Shown here piece by piece: positions 1 through 10,730 of a stretch of 64,000 bases of DNA (position 1 is the first letter of the stretch; each line of letters opens with the position of its first letter). Location of the stretch: assembly GCF_028453695.1 (NCBI RefSeq), contig NC_135781.1, forward strand, positions 3,918,779 to 3,982,778, given 5' to 3'. Both the position numbers and the translations under genes were made by a program. This stretch comes from Augochlora pura (Eukaryota; Arthropoda; Insecta; Hymenoptera; Halictidae). The notes below the pieces were generated by a model that saw only the letters and a program-made list of their open reading frames with translations, did no database searches and was not told the origin of the DNA.

Positions 1-52
1 GCAATCTCTAGCCAACCAAGAATAGATTAACTTTTGTTCGGTACTTTTTATT

Positions 53-110
53 GTCAGGCTGTCGCAACTGTTCGAGAAATTGTGGCGACCGTCACGTGGG
101 ACACCCTGTA
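53..110. mobile_element. Terminal fragment of an insect DNA transposon (possible)
   Basis: The segment ends in GTGGGACACCCTGTA (96-110). A gggacaccctgta-type end is, as far as I recall, common at the tips of hymenopteran DNA elements. A related CCACCTTGTAT occurs at 380-390. No partner inverted repeat and no transposase are visible, so this would be a remnant. The call rests on the terminal motif alone. Confidence 0.3.
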
Positions 111-247
111 CTTTTTGCTATATTACCCGTGTTACAATGTAAAAATGGACTATATTCGTGCCAATTATGCTAGAGTAAAAAGTATGTGTTCCTATATCGT
201 TTCTTTAATTAAATCAGAATTCAGAAATATTTTATACGAATGTGGAA

Positions 248-358
248 TAATGAATTAAATCTTATTCGTAGAATTTATTCGACGTATTTTTCGAAGAATT
301 TATTCGAATTTATTCAAATCGTTATTCAAATCAAATTTTATTCAAGGAATTTATTTAA
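248..358. repeat. TTATTCRA-rich degenerate repeat
   Basis: The motif TTATTCGA or TTATTCAA recurs about every 12-20 bases through the segment. The same word forms a regular 48-bp array at 50,460-50,900 and looser clusters at 5,787-5,880 and 53,520-53,680, so this is probably a decayed member of the same repeat type. There is no coding potential. Confidence 0.4.
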
Positions 359-2093
359 ACCACCAACAATTATTCTATACCACCTTGTATTACAAATTGC
401 TTCCCAAACTCATAGATAAATAAGTAAACGAATAAATAACTAAATTGAATGAACTTCTTTTCTTGGCTCCGTTTCCTGTTTTCGACGATCGTGAACTGTG
501 CCATAATGGCGGAATAAAAAGCTGAAAAAAACACCGGGAAACCGTGCGCGAGCAAGGAGAGAAGATCGTAGGTAACCGTTTCGGCGATCGAGGGCTTCGG
601 AAGGGGAAATTAGCCGGTTTGCCCTCGAAGGGAGCCATCCAACTGCCTGCACGCCTTGACACCCAAAACTGTACCGCATCCTAATAAATGCAAGGCTCGA
701 TTACCGTCGAGTAATCGGTTTGTCAAACAACCGGGACAGCCGAACCTGCTCCGCATCGATAAGCCGCTCGAAACTGACCTACAAGCTCTCCACGGATACA
801 GGAACACATGTAACGCGTACGCCCGTGTACACGTACAGCCGTAGGCCTCGCAGCTTCTCGCCATTCTGGCCACGGTCTAACTCGAACCGACGCATTCTAC
901 TTTTAGTGCCGTTCGATCGCCACTGGATCCTCTCGCCGCTCGATCTTTCCTTCGATGGACAGAATGCTACGAATAAGAGAGAAGATCTACGCGGTTTCAA
1001 AATGCTGAACAGCAAGCAACGTTGATTCGGTGTTTTAAGTAAAGGGTTCTCAAAATTGTTGCACTTTATCTCGTGATTCGCTTTTGGAAAATTGTGTTCG
1101 AGAAATTTTCCTGTGAAATTGTTATATTTTTGATATAATTTTAATATAATTCTGGATAATTTTGACATATATGTAGGTTCTGTTATTATGTAGATTGATA
1201 TTACTTGGATTTTTTAAGATAAATATTTGTCTAGATAATTATTTGAGTGAATTTTTTTTAGTCGAATGGTATAGTAGAATAATTTAGCATTTGTTAGATT
1301 GCAGAGCTTAGCATTGCTTGGAGTTTGTTGAATAAATATTTATTTAAAAAATTGTCCGAATGTACTCCTTTTGGTCGAATATTCTAGTCTATTTATTATT
1401 CATTATAAATTATTCTGTTTATTCACTTGAATGATTTTTTATTCGATTAATTCTCTATTCAAATTTATATGCAAAATAATAATTACCTATAATACTCGCA
1501 AAATACAATAGCCGCAGATTTATTTATTCAATTCCCTAAATGTCTCTACTAAAAATTAATCTGCCCACGTTTGTTACAAATGCGTGAGATTCGTTGGTCA
1601 ACAAATTTGTTTTCATCCTCTGCGCCGTCGCGGAAGGAATGTTGGATTCGACGAAGGTTTTGCTACCTATTTAAATGCTGCTTTGCTTGAAATTGTACCT
1701 ATCCGAGGATCTTTGCGATTCTGCCAGCGCGGCGCTATGGAATGAGAATCTTAATCACGATCCACCGGCTCGACCTTCTCGATTTAAACAGTCGGCGGGA
1801 GAATCTGGGCGCGAACCTCTCGGTATTCTAATGGTTCAATGACATTCGAAACTATTTCGTCGCGAAACCAAGGCTTGTCTCGTCTTGTTTAATTTCATTA
1901 TATTTGTTCTGAATAAAGTAGCCTTTCAGTTTTGCTAAGAAGATTCGATATGATTATAATTATTGTTATAGTAACAGGAATAGTGACAGAATAATAGTAA
2001 TTTATTTATTTCCTCATTTCATTCTTTCTTTATATATTCATCTATTTTATTATTTTTTTTTATTTTTTTATTATTATCTTCTTTAAGTTTGTA
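359..2093. other. Non-coding; two moderate-GC unique segments in AT-rich DNA
   Basis: I see no gene. Bases 560-1,025 and 1,561-1,870 are unique, moderate-GC, non-repetitive stretches of a texture often seen in conserved non-coding DNA; this cannot be tested from one sequence. The rest (1,026-1,560 and 1,870-2,090) is AT-rich with short A/T runs. Short open frames on both strands lack splice signals and recognisable domains. Confidence 0.5.
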
Positions 2094-2315
2094 CAAGGTG
2101 AGTCATACGTTATATTATTTTAGATCATTATATTATGATATTATATTTAATATTTATTATAGTAAATATTAAATATAATTATAATATAGTATTTTCAAAA
2201 TACTATAAAAATACTACAGAAATATTATAGTATTTTTGATATATTTCCAGTCATTCTTGACGTATAAAATATACACTATAATGTACCATATTATATTACA
2301 GTATCACTTACACCA
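2094..2315. mobile_element. AT-rich palindromic miniature element
   Basis: The left end CAAGGTGAGTCATAC and the reverse complement of the right end (TGGTGTAAGTGATAC) form imperfect terminal inverted repeats that continue into matching TATATTA/TAATATA stretches. Inside is a perfect 14-bp stem at 2,143-2,156 and 2,163-2,176 (ATATTTAATATTTA and its complement). Short length, TIRs, self-complementarity and no ORF fit a MITE. A gggtgagtca-like tip is reminiscent of other hymenopteran elements. No clear target-site duplication is visible. Confidence 0.45.
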
Positions 2316-3297
2316 TTTTTTTATTATTTTAAATAATTGTAACGGGTTCAAACAATTTTCCACTCATTGTCTAAACAGTCTAACGTGTTAATAAAGTTCG
2401 GTTGAATTTTTAAAAAATTATGTCTTGCTAAAGGGCGTTCGAATATCACGGTAGCTCACCGCGTGGCCATTTCGATGTCGTCGTATGCAGAAAGAGCGCG
2501 CTACAGACGGTGCCGCGTTTAGGGACGTAACCGTGGTACAGGCGAGGCGATTAGGCACGCGGAAAGAGACGGGGCCCCGCAAAGTATTTTAATGGGCGGT
2601 GACGGGGAACGGAGGCGGCCGCCCTTATTCGGAAGTACATCGAGCGTTCCGCGCGGAAATGTTTACACTCCGCCTAAGTGGCGGCTTCGGACCTTATGGA
2701 ATCCGACGTTTTCCCAGCGGTGTGCGACGGCCACAATGCGCTCCGCGCGGCCGGTGTTACGTAACCGTGCCGTTCTCCGTCACGCCTCACGGATTTTGAC
2801 AGCGTGTTCCATTCATTATTTTCAATCTCGCCGCGTCCATCTCGGCTTGGAAAAAAAAACCCCCACTAAATTTCGCGGCGCCCCGCTCGCTCGCTCGCTC
2901 GCTCGCGCGCGTCCCGTCACGCGAGCATTAACCCTTTCCACGCTAAAACCGATTCTAAACGCTCCAACCAAGCAACGAACTCGTAATATTCGACTGGTTA
3001 TTACTTGGTCCGAAAATATCGACGAAATAATAGCCGGCGAAGCGGAATTCAACTCATCGATGGATTTATGAATAGACTGTGGATTGGTTGTATTTTTGCT
3101 AGAAATTGTTAAATTTTCGTCTATAGTGGAATTGTGAAGATACGAGAAGGATTTGAGAATATTTTTGCGTTATGAATAGTTTATTAAAATTGTTGAAAGG
3201 GCTCGTTTTTCGACTTTTTGATCATTTTTATTTTATTCCAGTTGCATTTCTATTTATTTTCTCAGTTCAGTGTTCAATTTTTCATGGTTCATTTTAT
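2316..3297. other. CpG-rich island, no gene seen
   Basis: Bases 2,455-3,000 are CpG-dense and include a (GCTC)n microsatellite at about 2,884-2,905. Open frames here overlap on both strands and reflect composition. No splice-flanked exon was found. Confidence 0.5.
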
Positions 3298-3522
3298 ACG
3301 CTATTTTACATATTTTACACGCTATTTTGCATATTCTACATGCCATGTTACGCACTATTTTGCTCCCAATTTTCTACGCTGTCACTTTACACAGTAGCAA
3401 AGAATAAAATATCAATTTACCATATAGACGTCCCCGATTATTATTTTAGAAATCGTTGTACCAATCGAAAGTTAACACAGAAATACGCAGCCAAATTAGA
3501 AAAATACGCAGCTAAATTAGAA
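3298..3522. repeat. Two small tandem repeats
   Basis: Bases 3,298-3,362 contain about three diverged copies of a unit built around ACGCTATTTTACATATTT. Bases 3,481-3,501 and 3,502-3,522 are a 21-bp tandem duplication (AAATACGCAGCYAAATTAGA) with one difference. Both lie inside a 163-codon open frame (3,172-3,663); the 21-bp step keeps that frame. See findings. Confidence 0.6.
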
Positions 3523-4433
3523 AAATATCGCCGCGTCGAATATTCCATCCCCGTCGAAGCGGATGTTGTAACAGAAATCGTACGAAGTTCGAGCAAATCG
3601 AATCTTCTCATTGTTGCGCAACGACGCCGCACACGCCCAGCCGCGCGCCGTTCATTTGAATAATTTCCGAGCAATCCGGCCGTAGGTTAACGCTTCCTCC
3701 GTTTTTGTTTCATGCGCGCGCGCGCGCGCGCTCGCGGATCCAGCGATTACGATCTCGCGATGGTATTCGAGGAACTCCGACGAAGATCCGAAACGGGCGG
3801 CCATTTTTTTTTCGGGTCGGGCACACCGGGCGTCCTCGGAACGTTGTCGATCGGACACGTTCTAATACCTTCGGCCGAACACGTTTTCTATTTTCGCGTT
3901 CGTAAAAAAGATCTCCGACCGTATGCAGTCGACCTATCCGCCTGCGTCGCCTTGCGCCGTCGTTTAAGCAGAAACGGGCGCCGTTAGCGCGGACGACATC
4001 GAAAGTGACGTTCGATTCTTCGGAGCAGAAGAGGCGCCATAGAGAAATGACTATTTCCTATCCCCCGACATCCGATCGCGGCGGTGAGAATTGAATTTCC
4101 TTTTTCCCCGTGATTAATTATTAAGGATAGAGTAACGGTGCTGAGCAGCGTGCCGGCGAAACGGGTCAAGACGATGCGCGGCACCTTCTCTCGTCGACAC
4201 TCGATCGCCGAGGTGAGCGTAGACTTTCGATGAAAACGAAATTCGCTGCTTCAAACTGGCAATAGGATATGCTTCTAATGCTTGACGAGACTGGAGGGTT
4301 CTTGTTCTTCTGGGGGAGACTTGGGCTCGGTGATTAATTCAGTTCATCGTGGTAATAAGAGGGTTAGCTTTTTGGGGATATTGTCCCTCCTTTTGATTAG
4401 CCTTTTATATTGGAATATAGCGAGTGTCACAGA
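3523..4433. other. CpG-rich island, no gene seen
   Basis: Bases 3,540-4,240 are CpG-rich with a (CG)n run near 3,715-3,731. I see no exon-like segment with matching splice sites. The GC content falls toward the fold-back element that begins at 4,434. Confidence 0.5.
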
Positions 4434-4705
4434 GGAGATAGCTGAGGTCGTTTCAAGCAACTTTTTTCTTTACACAAATATTCTCCGAGGCATCGTTAAT
4501 GAGTTATTAACAAAAAACATTGACCAATGGGAAGCGAACTCCGCTGACGAGTGGCGGCCGGCTCCACGCAGATTGGCTTCACCGCGTCGCGTCAGTGACA
4601 CTCCTCTCTCATTGGTCAATGTCTTTTATCAATAACTCATTAACGATACCCCGGAGAAAAATTTTCTAAAGGAGAAACATGCTTGAAATAATCTCAGAAA
4701 TCTCC
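4434..4705. mobile_element. Fold-back MITE, family A copy 1
   Basis: The element is a long imperfect palindrome. Left-arm words such as GGAGATAGCTGAG, TTTCAAGC, CTCCGAGG, ATCGTTAATGAGTTATT and CATTGACCAATG return as reverse complements on the right. The arms are about 100 bases and the GC-rich core about 75. A diverged relative lies at 43,612-43,859 and shares CTCATTGGTCA, AATAACTCA and the same outer-arm pattern. There is no ORF of its own; it would be mobilised in trans if ever active. Confidence 0.75.
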
Positions 4706-5604
4706 TAATTCCGAATGACTAGGATTTGTAAACTTTAATATTTTATTAAAAGTTTTTTATTTATGATAGTGATATGTACTAATTTGCCAATATAAATAAG
4801 TGGAATAAATTGTTGCCGCTGTTGCGATTCTTTTCTCAAAACTCACTATAATCGAATGAATTATTTCATAATTTTACAAAACATATCTTTCGATGTTTTA
4901 TACGAATTTCGTTTCTCCTTCGCATTTTAACAAACATCTTACTTCAAATAATTTAAAATTAACGTTCTCTCCTATTTTATCGCATTAAAAAAGATCTGTG
5001 CAACAAGGGTTTCCTATTTACTTCAAAATCCTGTACCTAAAACAGTTAAAAGGTTCAGCGAAATCGATTGCAAGGGAAGAGAAGAGAGCGTCGTTCGGCT
5101 GTTTCGCAACGCATCGTCTATTCCCGGGCATGTTCGCCGACCCGGGAAAGCACCTTGGGGATATACGGTGCACGAAAGGAAGAGTCCAGACGGATACGGA
5201 GGCGTGTTCTGTATTACGCCGCGGCCACTTTTTATTTCACCCGCGGAATTAATATTTGACGCGCTTTCGCAAGGACGGCGCCGCGGCGAGCGTCCGCGCG
5301 AGCCTAGAAAACCGCCCGTGCACACGGAAGCGTTGTGTAACGGAGCAGCGAGCGCGGACTCGGCGCGAATACGGACGCGCCGCTCTGTCTTTTGTCTCCG
5401 CGTTTCTCACCGAAAGTCGAGCAATTATTGCCTCCACCGTTCCCATTTGTCTCCGTTAATTTCCCGTCGTTCGAAAACAAAACGACGACTTCCATTAAGT
5501 CAAGTTGCTGCTTTCAAGACTGAGTTAGGCTCGATTGTGTAAGGATGAGAGGCAATGGATGATAGTTTAGTTTACTGTGTCGAATGAATAGAATAAAAAT
5601 TTGT
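4706..5604. other. AT-rich DNA then a CpG island
   Basis: Bases 4,706-5,060 are AT-rich and featureless. Bases 5,070-5,490 form a CpG island with overlapping open frames on both strands, which I read as compositional. No promoter or exon is supportable. Confidence 0.5.
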
Positions 5605-5795
5605 GGAGGTATCAATTTATCGGTATGGAAATTTATATAGGTAACTATTTAATAAAATAGAGATTTCTATAGGTAACCATTTAGCAGAATAAGGATTTAT
5701 ATAAGTAATAATTTAGCAGAATAAAAATTGATATAGGTAACAATTTAATAGAACAAAAATTTATATATATGTGACAATTTATCAGAATAAGATTT
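5605..5795. repeat. 32-bp degenerate tandem repeat
   Basis: About five to six copies of a 32-bp AT-rich unit (core ATAGGTAACAATTTAGCAGA) run from about 5,605 to 5,795, most regular from 5,637. Copies differ at several positions, so the array is old. Confidence 0.65.
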
Positions 5796-7563
5796 CATTC
5801 GAATAAGACGTAATTAGAACAAGAATTCATTCAAGAATTGAATAGGAATTTATTCGTATAAAAATCTAAAAGAATTGTCCATGATTATCCATATTCACCA
5901 GCAATTATTTTACTAATTTATAAAGAATTATTCGACATACATTATTGAACCTATATATTCATAATAACTTACGAAGACTAATGAATAATCGTCGTTCGAA
6001 TAAAATAATCAACCAAAAGAATTCATTCGAACAATTACCTTAGACAAACAGTTAACCGTAATAATGACCAACTTTAATCAAGCTGTCGTAACTTCCAAGC
6101 AAAAAACGTACAGCGATTCGCCCGCGTTCATTTCAGAGCGTGAATTCTCTACTTTCGCGGTAATTAGCGTATTCCTGTCGAAGTCGTAACAGTTGAAATA
6201 ACAGCAACATAACAATCGACTTAATGAAACTATGCCGTGTAATAATGACTCGCAGAGGCACCGAATATTCCTTTAAATATAGTTCGAATTTTTCACGACA
6301 GAAACAATCATTGAAATCATCAAAGCATTGATATCATTGATGAATTAATATTATCAAAGCATTGGTATCGTCGATGAATTAATATCATCGAGGCATTAAC
6401 AAGCAGCGACAGGTATCGGCGCGTGCTCGCCGATTTGTCGGCGCGTACCGGGTCGCTTCCTAGGCCTCGTTGACTTTCACGTGGATCGGGCATAATTACG
6501 CATGCATCGGCAACGGAATACCTCGGAGCTAGAAAATGACGGTGTAGGTCCGGCGCGGATAAAAACCGCGAAATGCCATCGGCTAAGCTTTCAAAGGCCC
6601 CGTGTCCGCGAGCGCGCGCGCGCGCGACACGTCGAAAACTGGTTTCGCGAGAGATTTCTTGTCGATCGGAGGAAATCGTGCGGTCGTATCGGCAACCTGC
6701 CGGTTCCCGCCGGTGCCCCTGGCGGAGTCGCAGACCGCTGCCGGGACCAATTTGGAAAATTGTCCGGGAAGAGAAACTTCGGAAATTTCTGTCGGCGAAC
6801 GGATTCTCTGTTTCCGATCGTGGGGGACCGGTTTTCGCGTCCGCGGGACCGATCGGTCTGCCAGCTAGCAACAACGGTTTCTAATGGTCCCTTGATGTAA
6901 TGTCAGCATGACGTTCATCGAAGCCGTAGAGCCGCGTCCCGTTAAACCGATTACAAGGATGTTCCTTCGATAGAGGCAAGGTGGCAGACCGAGAAAGCTC
7001 TCTTGCGTGTCCGGTTGGATAATAATGCCGCGTCTGTTCTTTCTCTCTCTCTCTCTCGCTCTCTTTCTCTGATGCGAGCGCTCGCCGCGGACTCGAGCCG
7101 CAGAAATAAAAGAGGAATACCGCGGCCGCTGTTTTCTTACGCGATTTCTGTACGGCGTTCCACGGCGCGGGGAAAGAAAGCGTAATCTAGAGTCGACGAT
7201 TACATCGTGGCCGGTCGTTCGGCCGCGGTATCAGCGTCATAACAGAGTCTCTCGAAACCGACCTAATCTACTTATAAGCTACTTAGGCGAGCCGTTCCAC
7301 CTGTTAAGTTGACATTCGTCCGGCTGGTAAACAGCGTTTACCTTGCCGTCTATGCGACACCGCATCCTCCGTTCGTCGGTAGTTTGCCTCTCTAACTTTG
7401 TATTCATCTGCTCAGCTCAGTTTATGTCATCAATTTAACGAACGACGATAGACCAATGACAGATTTGAAAATTCATTTTAACGCTGATTTATTGTATCTT
7501 TGTCGTAATCACTTTTGTTATATCGTCATATATCGAAATAATATAACCAAAAGTTGAATTAGA
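5796..7563. other. AT-rich DNA and a 1-kb CpG island, no gene seen
   Basis: TTATTCRA words cluster at 5,787-5,880. Short direct repeats of a CATTGRTATCRTYGATGAATT type occur at 6,325-6,390. Bases 6,420-7,400 are CpG-rich, with a (CG)n run at about 6,613-6,625 and a (CT)n tract at 7,037-7,070. Open frames of 60-184 codons overlap on both strands and show no domain. Confidence 0.5.
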
Positions 7564-7677
7564 ATAAAAATCATTGTTTTCTTAACAATTGTACTGATTT
7601 GACAATAGTGTAATATTATAATAAAAATCATTGTTTTCTTAACAATTGTACTGAGTTGACAATAGCGTAATATTTTC
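7564..7677. repeat. 57-bp tandem duplication
   Basis: Bases 7,564-7,620 and 7,621-7,677 are near-identical direct repeats beginning ATAAAAATCATTGTTTTC, with only a few differences. Such high identity implies a recent duplication. Confidence 0.85.
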
Positions 7678-8164
7678 AAATTATACAAATGTGTCTTTTT
7701 GCTCTTCGAGTTCTTCCGATATGTAATTATATAATGCATAAAATTAAATATTGTATCATGGATATCAGAAATGTAATATAATTTATCAAAATTGAATATT
7801 ATAATTATAATATACATATTTCAGAAATTTTATAAATTGTATAATTATATATCTGTCAACTCAGTAGAATAGTTAAGTAAACAATAATGATTTATATATA
7901 TATGCATATCATTTTATATTTTCACATTTATATTCATATTATATTTATATCTACTTATTATACAAATATTGCGTTTATATATTATATAGTTATATATTAG
8001 AAAAATTCCAACCGCGAACGTATGTCCATAAGACTTGAAAATATTATTACAACACAGTCAGCTCAATAGAGAATGGTTGCGAGAACAAAGAGACGTCTGC
8101 GCGGTTTCAACATCCTCTAATTAATAAAGACAATCGTTATTTTGCATAAGAATCCGGATTCCAG
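7678..8164. other. AT-rich DNA, nothing seen
   Basis: The segment is A/T-rich with (AT)n-like stretches and no gene, exon or strong repeat. Confidence 0.5.
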
Positions 8165-8300
8165 CGACGAGCGGATGCTGGCCTAAAGGATGGAGCGGTG
8201 GAATTAAGTAGATTAAGCCGACTGGGTCAGCCTGCGCGATTCGGACTTCCGAGAAGACTATTTTAGGCAAATCGTAGACGGATATTGACGATTAGCGAGC
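8165..8300. repeat. Diverged direct repeat, copy 1
   Basis: It shares ordered blocks with 9,055-9,187, including TTAAGTAGATTA, CCGACTGGGTCAG, TTTTAG-CA-ATCGT and GATATTGACGATTA. The two copies are about 885 bases apart and bracket two miniature elements. It looks like an old segmental duplication or an older dispersed repeat. Confidence 0.7.
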
Positions 8301-8512
8301 GAAGCAGGTTGATCGAGGAGATCGGGATCGATTTTAGGATCGAACGGAGAGACTTTCTTCTGGACGTATTATACATAGGCGTACGTTGAAAGCGCGAGGT
8401 GTTTCTAGGGTGACAAGGTAAACACTGTGCAACCTTCAAATGATTCCTTATACCAATTTGACATTGTCAGATTGCTAAATAAGCTATAGTAATTTTAGTC
8501 ACCATGCGAAGC

Positions 8513-8720
8513 TTAACCTTTTAAGCACGACGCGCCATTATAGAGGCTTTTATGGATGTTTCATGTTTTACTCAATTGTATTATTAGTTATTAAAATAAA
8601 CGATTAAAATGAAAGTGTATATGTACAATACACTATGAAAAGAAAATATTTACAGCTAATACTATATATAACTATACCAAGAAAAATTTCATTCACGTAA
8701 AATCGAGTCGTGCCTAAGAG
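8513..8720 (+). mobile_element. TTAA-type piggyBac-like MITE, family P1 copy 1
   Basis: It starts TTAACCTTTTAAGCACGAC (8,513) and ends in the near-complement CGTGCCTAAGAG (8,709-8,720), giving imperfect TIRs of about 15 bp. The interior (TTTACTCAATTGT, TTATTAAAATAAAC, TGAAAGTGT, TACAAT) is shared in order with the reverse complement of 34,186-34,425. TTAA targets with CCY/CCT tips are characteristic of piggyBac-superfamily non-autonomous elements. No transposase is encoded. The right-hand TTAA is lost (ATTTG follows). Confidence 0.75.
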
Positions 8721-8728
8721 ATTTGCAA

Positions 8729-8963
8729 CCCTTTGCACTCGAAGCCATTTTAACAATAAATCGAAAATAATTTTCCTAGCTTATAGTATTTCCATTTTAT
8801 GTGACAAAGTGTATTTTATCATGAAATTAAGTCTTGTGACTCACACCAACAGTTTTACTGTTAACAATTTTTTAAATCTAAACTTTGTTAGTATAAAAAT
8901 TATTTTGGAACGTGATAGAATAATTTTAGCGGTGCCTCAGAGTCATCGCTCGAGTGCAAAGGG
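8729..8963. mobile_element. TTAA-type piggyBac-like MITE, family P2 copy 1
   Basis: Perfect 14-bp TIRs CCCTTTGCACTCGA (8,729-8,742) and TCGAGTGCAAAGGG (8,950-8,963) bound a 235-bp AT-rich interior. TTAA follows the right TIR at 8,964-8,967; the left flank is GCAA, presumably a mutated TTAA. It sits only 8 bases from the end of the P1 element at 8,720. A partial relative ends at 49,138. It is non-coding and non-autonomous. Confidence 0.8.
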
Positions 8964-9054
8964 TTAATAGTCGGACGTATGGCGATTCAACGGATAGAAC
9001 AGGGTAGTAAATCAATTGATAATAAATTTCATTCATAAATTGTTCGAGCTAAGG

Positions 9055-9187
9055 GCGAGTGGATGATGACGAATGTTGGACGGACAGAGTGGACAGATTA
9101 AGTAGATTAGACCGACTGGGTCAGACCGAACGACGAATAGATTTAACCATTTTAGACAGATCGTTGATCGATATTGACGATTAACAA
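9055..9187. repeat. Diverged direct repeat, copy 2
   Basis: This is the second copy of the segment at 8,165-8,300, in the same orientation, with AGATTAAGTAGATTA, CCGACTGGGTCAG and GATATTGACGATTA in the same order. Confidence 0.7.
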
Positions 9188-9419
9188 AGTGGAGCGATCG
9201 AATGGATTCTGGTTGGCTTTTCGTCTTCGTTTCAGTTATTTACTTCAGTTATTTAGTTATTTACTCGGCGGATTGGAAACACGGTTGCATAAAAGTGTCG
9301 AATGACATAACCAACGCGGACTACTGGCTGGGTAGGAGTGCATGTATAGTGATTCGTAATTGAACGTGCTTATGGCACGATAAAAATAAACCGGGAGATT
9401 TATAATACGGTATGTAAGA
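9188..9419. other. Unique DNA, nothing seen
   Basis: The segment has moderate GC, with small direct repeats of TTTCAGTTATTTA at 9,230-9,262. No gene was found. Confidence 0.45.
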
Positions 9420-9790
9420 GGTATTAATAACTTTCTAAACAGTGTCTCATATTTGACGATATACCAAGAGCGTAATTGAAATAGAAATCATTATATTACC
9501 ATAACATTTTTAAATATGAATACCTTTTTAATTTTTAATACCGTGAAATTTTATAGTATTAATATCTTTTTAAAAAATATTTCAATATATGACAATATAC
9601 CAAAAATGAAATAGAAATAAAAATCATTGTACTACCATGAAATTTTATAGCATTAATACCTTTTTTAAATTATATTATCGTGAAATTTTCTAGTATTAAT
9701 ACCTTTTTAAGAGATATTTTAATATATGATAATATATCAAAAATTTAATAGAAATAAAAATACTTATACTACCGCGAAATTTTATAGAAA
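9420..9790. repeat. Composite 94+43-bp higher-order tandem repeat
   Basis: The word AAATTTTATAG or a close variant recurs at 9,546, 9,640, 9,683 and 9,777, giving spacings 94, 43 and 94. An earlier 43+94 pair is recognisable back to about 9,420. The 94-bp units contain AATATATGACAATATACCA and AATAGAAATAAAAAT; the 43-bp units lack these. This is a higher-order repeat with a roughly 137-bp period, moderately diverged. Confidence 0.65.
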
Positions 9791-10379
9791 CTAATAAATT
9801 ATAAATTTCGTGATCTTGTTTATAAATTTTACATGATTATCGTACAGTGTTAATAATTCAGCATTGCTGTATCGGCGACATTGCAGTGCAAAGCGACATT
9901 TTACTTATTTTCCGCCTATTCCGTCTCGTTATAAATGCATAAGACACGCAACCTAGTCGATGCCCTTACTTGGAAGAACTTCAAACGTTGGCCTGCAATT
10001 TCCCTACAACTGCCTACAAGTTTCCTCATTCCTGTTCGTTCGACACACACTTTCATCGAATTAAAACCCGACCTAGTCCACATAGTCCACCTTCTCCCGC
10101 TCTACTTGTTTATAATCAGCTGATCAACGAACAATGGGATAGCAAAGCCGGTTACTGAATTTTACAGTCGCCTTACTTATCATCGAATGACGTATATTCG
10201 ATTCTGTTGTTCGTGTGTTTTGCTAATTTTTTAATAACTAGAATTCAACATGTATTAGTCGATAATAGAGATATTAATTTTTGAAATTGTAGGTTGACTG
10301 TAAATATTTTTATTTCCTTGAGCAATAGAAAATTTAGCAGATAAACTTTTTTTGACATAGTAGGTACATGTGGAAATAG
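9791..10379. other. Unique AT-rich DNA, nothing seen
   Basis: Bases 9,890-10,200 are of moderate GC with open frames of about 62 codons that lack splice signals or domains. The rest is AT-rich. Confidence 0.45.
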
Positions 10380-10730
10380 TATTTGAGTATATTTGATATA
10401 TAATTGTATAATTGAGTACATTTGGTATATAGTAGCATATATCATAAATATTTCTATTTTTTGATGTACTACAGAATTTGACGTACAAAATTATCTGAAA
10501 TTAATGATTACATATGGAAATGACATTTCAAATATATTTCAAGTATTAAATATACTATAAATATCTCTATCTTCTAATACAATACAGAATTTAACACACA
10601 ATTCTCTTTCAAATAATAGTAATATCATTTTTACATATTCCAAATATATTTTTCATATATTTCAAATAACAAATAGATTATAAATACTTCTATATTTTCA
10701 TATAATACAGAATTTAGCAAACAAAGCTTT
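10380..10730. repeat. Roughly 115-bp degenerate tandem repeat
   Basis: Three diverged copies share a TATAAATAyyTCTAT word followed by TACAGAATTTRRC: at about 10,442-10,490, 10,556-10,600 and 10,679-10,722. Spacing is about 115-123 bases. Copies are heavily diverged. Confidence 0.5.

Noticed and set aside
2549..2570. TTAGGCACGCGGAAA, similar to the seed side of miR-124
   Set aside because: The match breaks after the first bases and no hairpin surrounds it.
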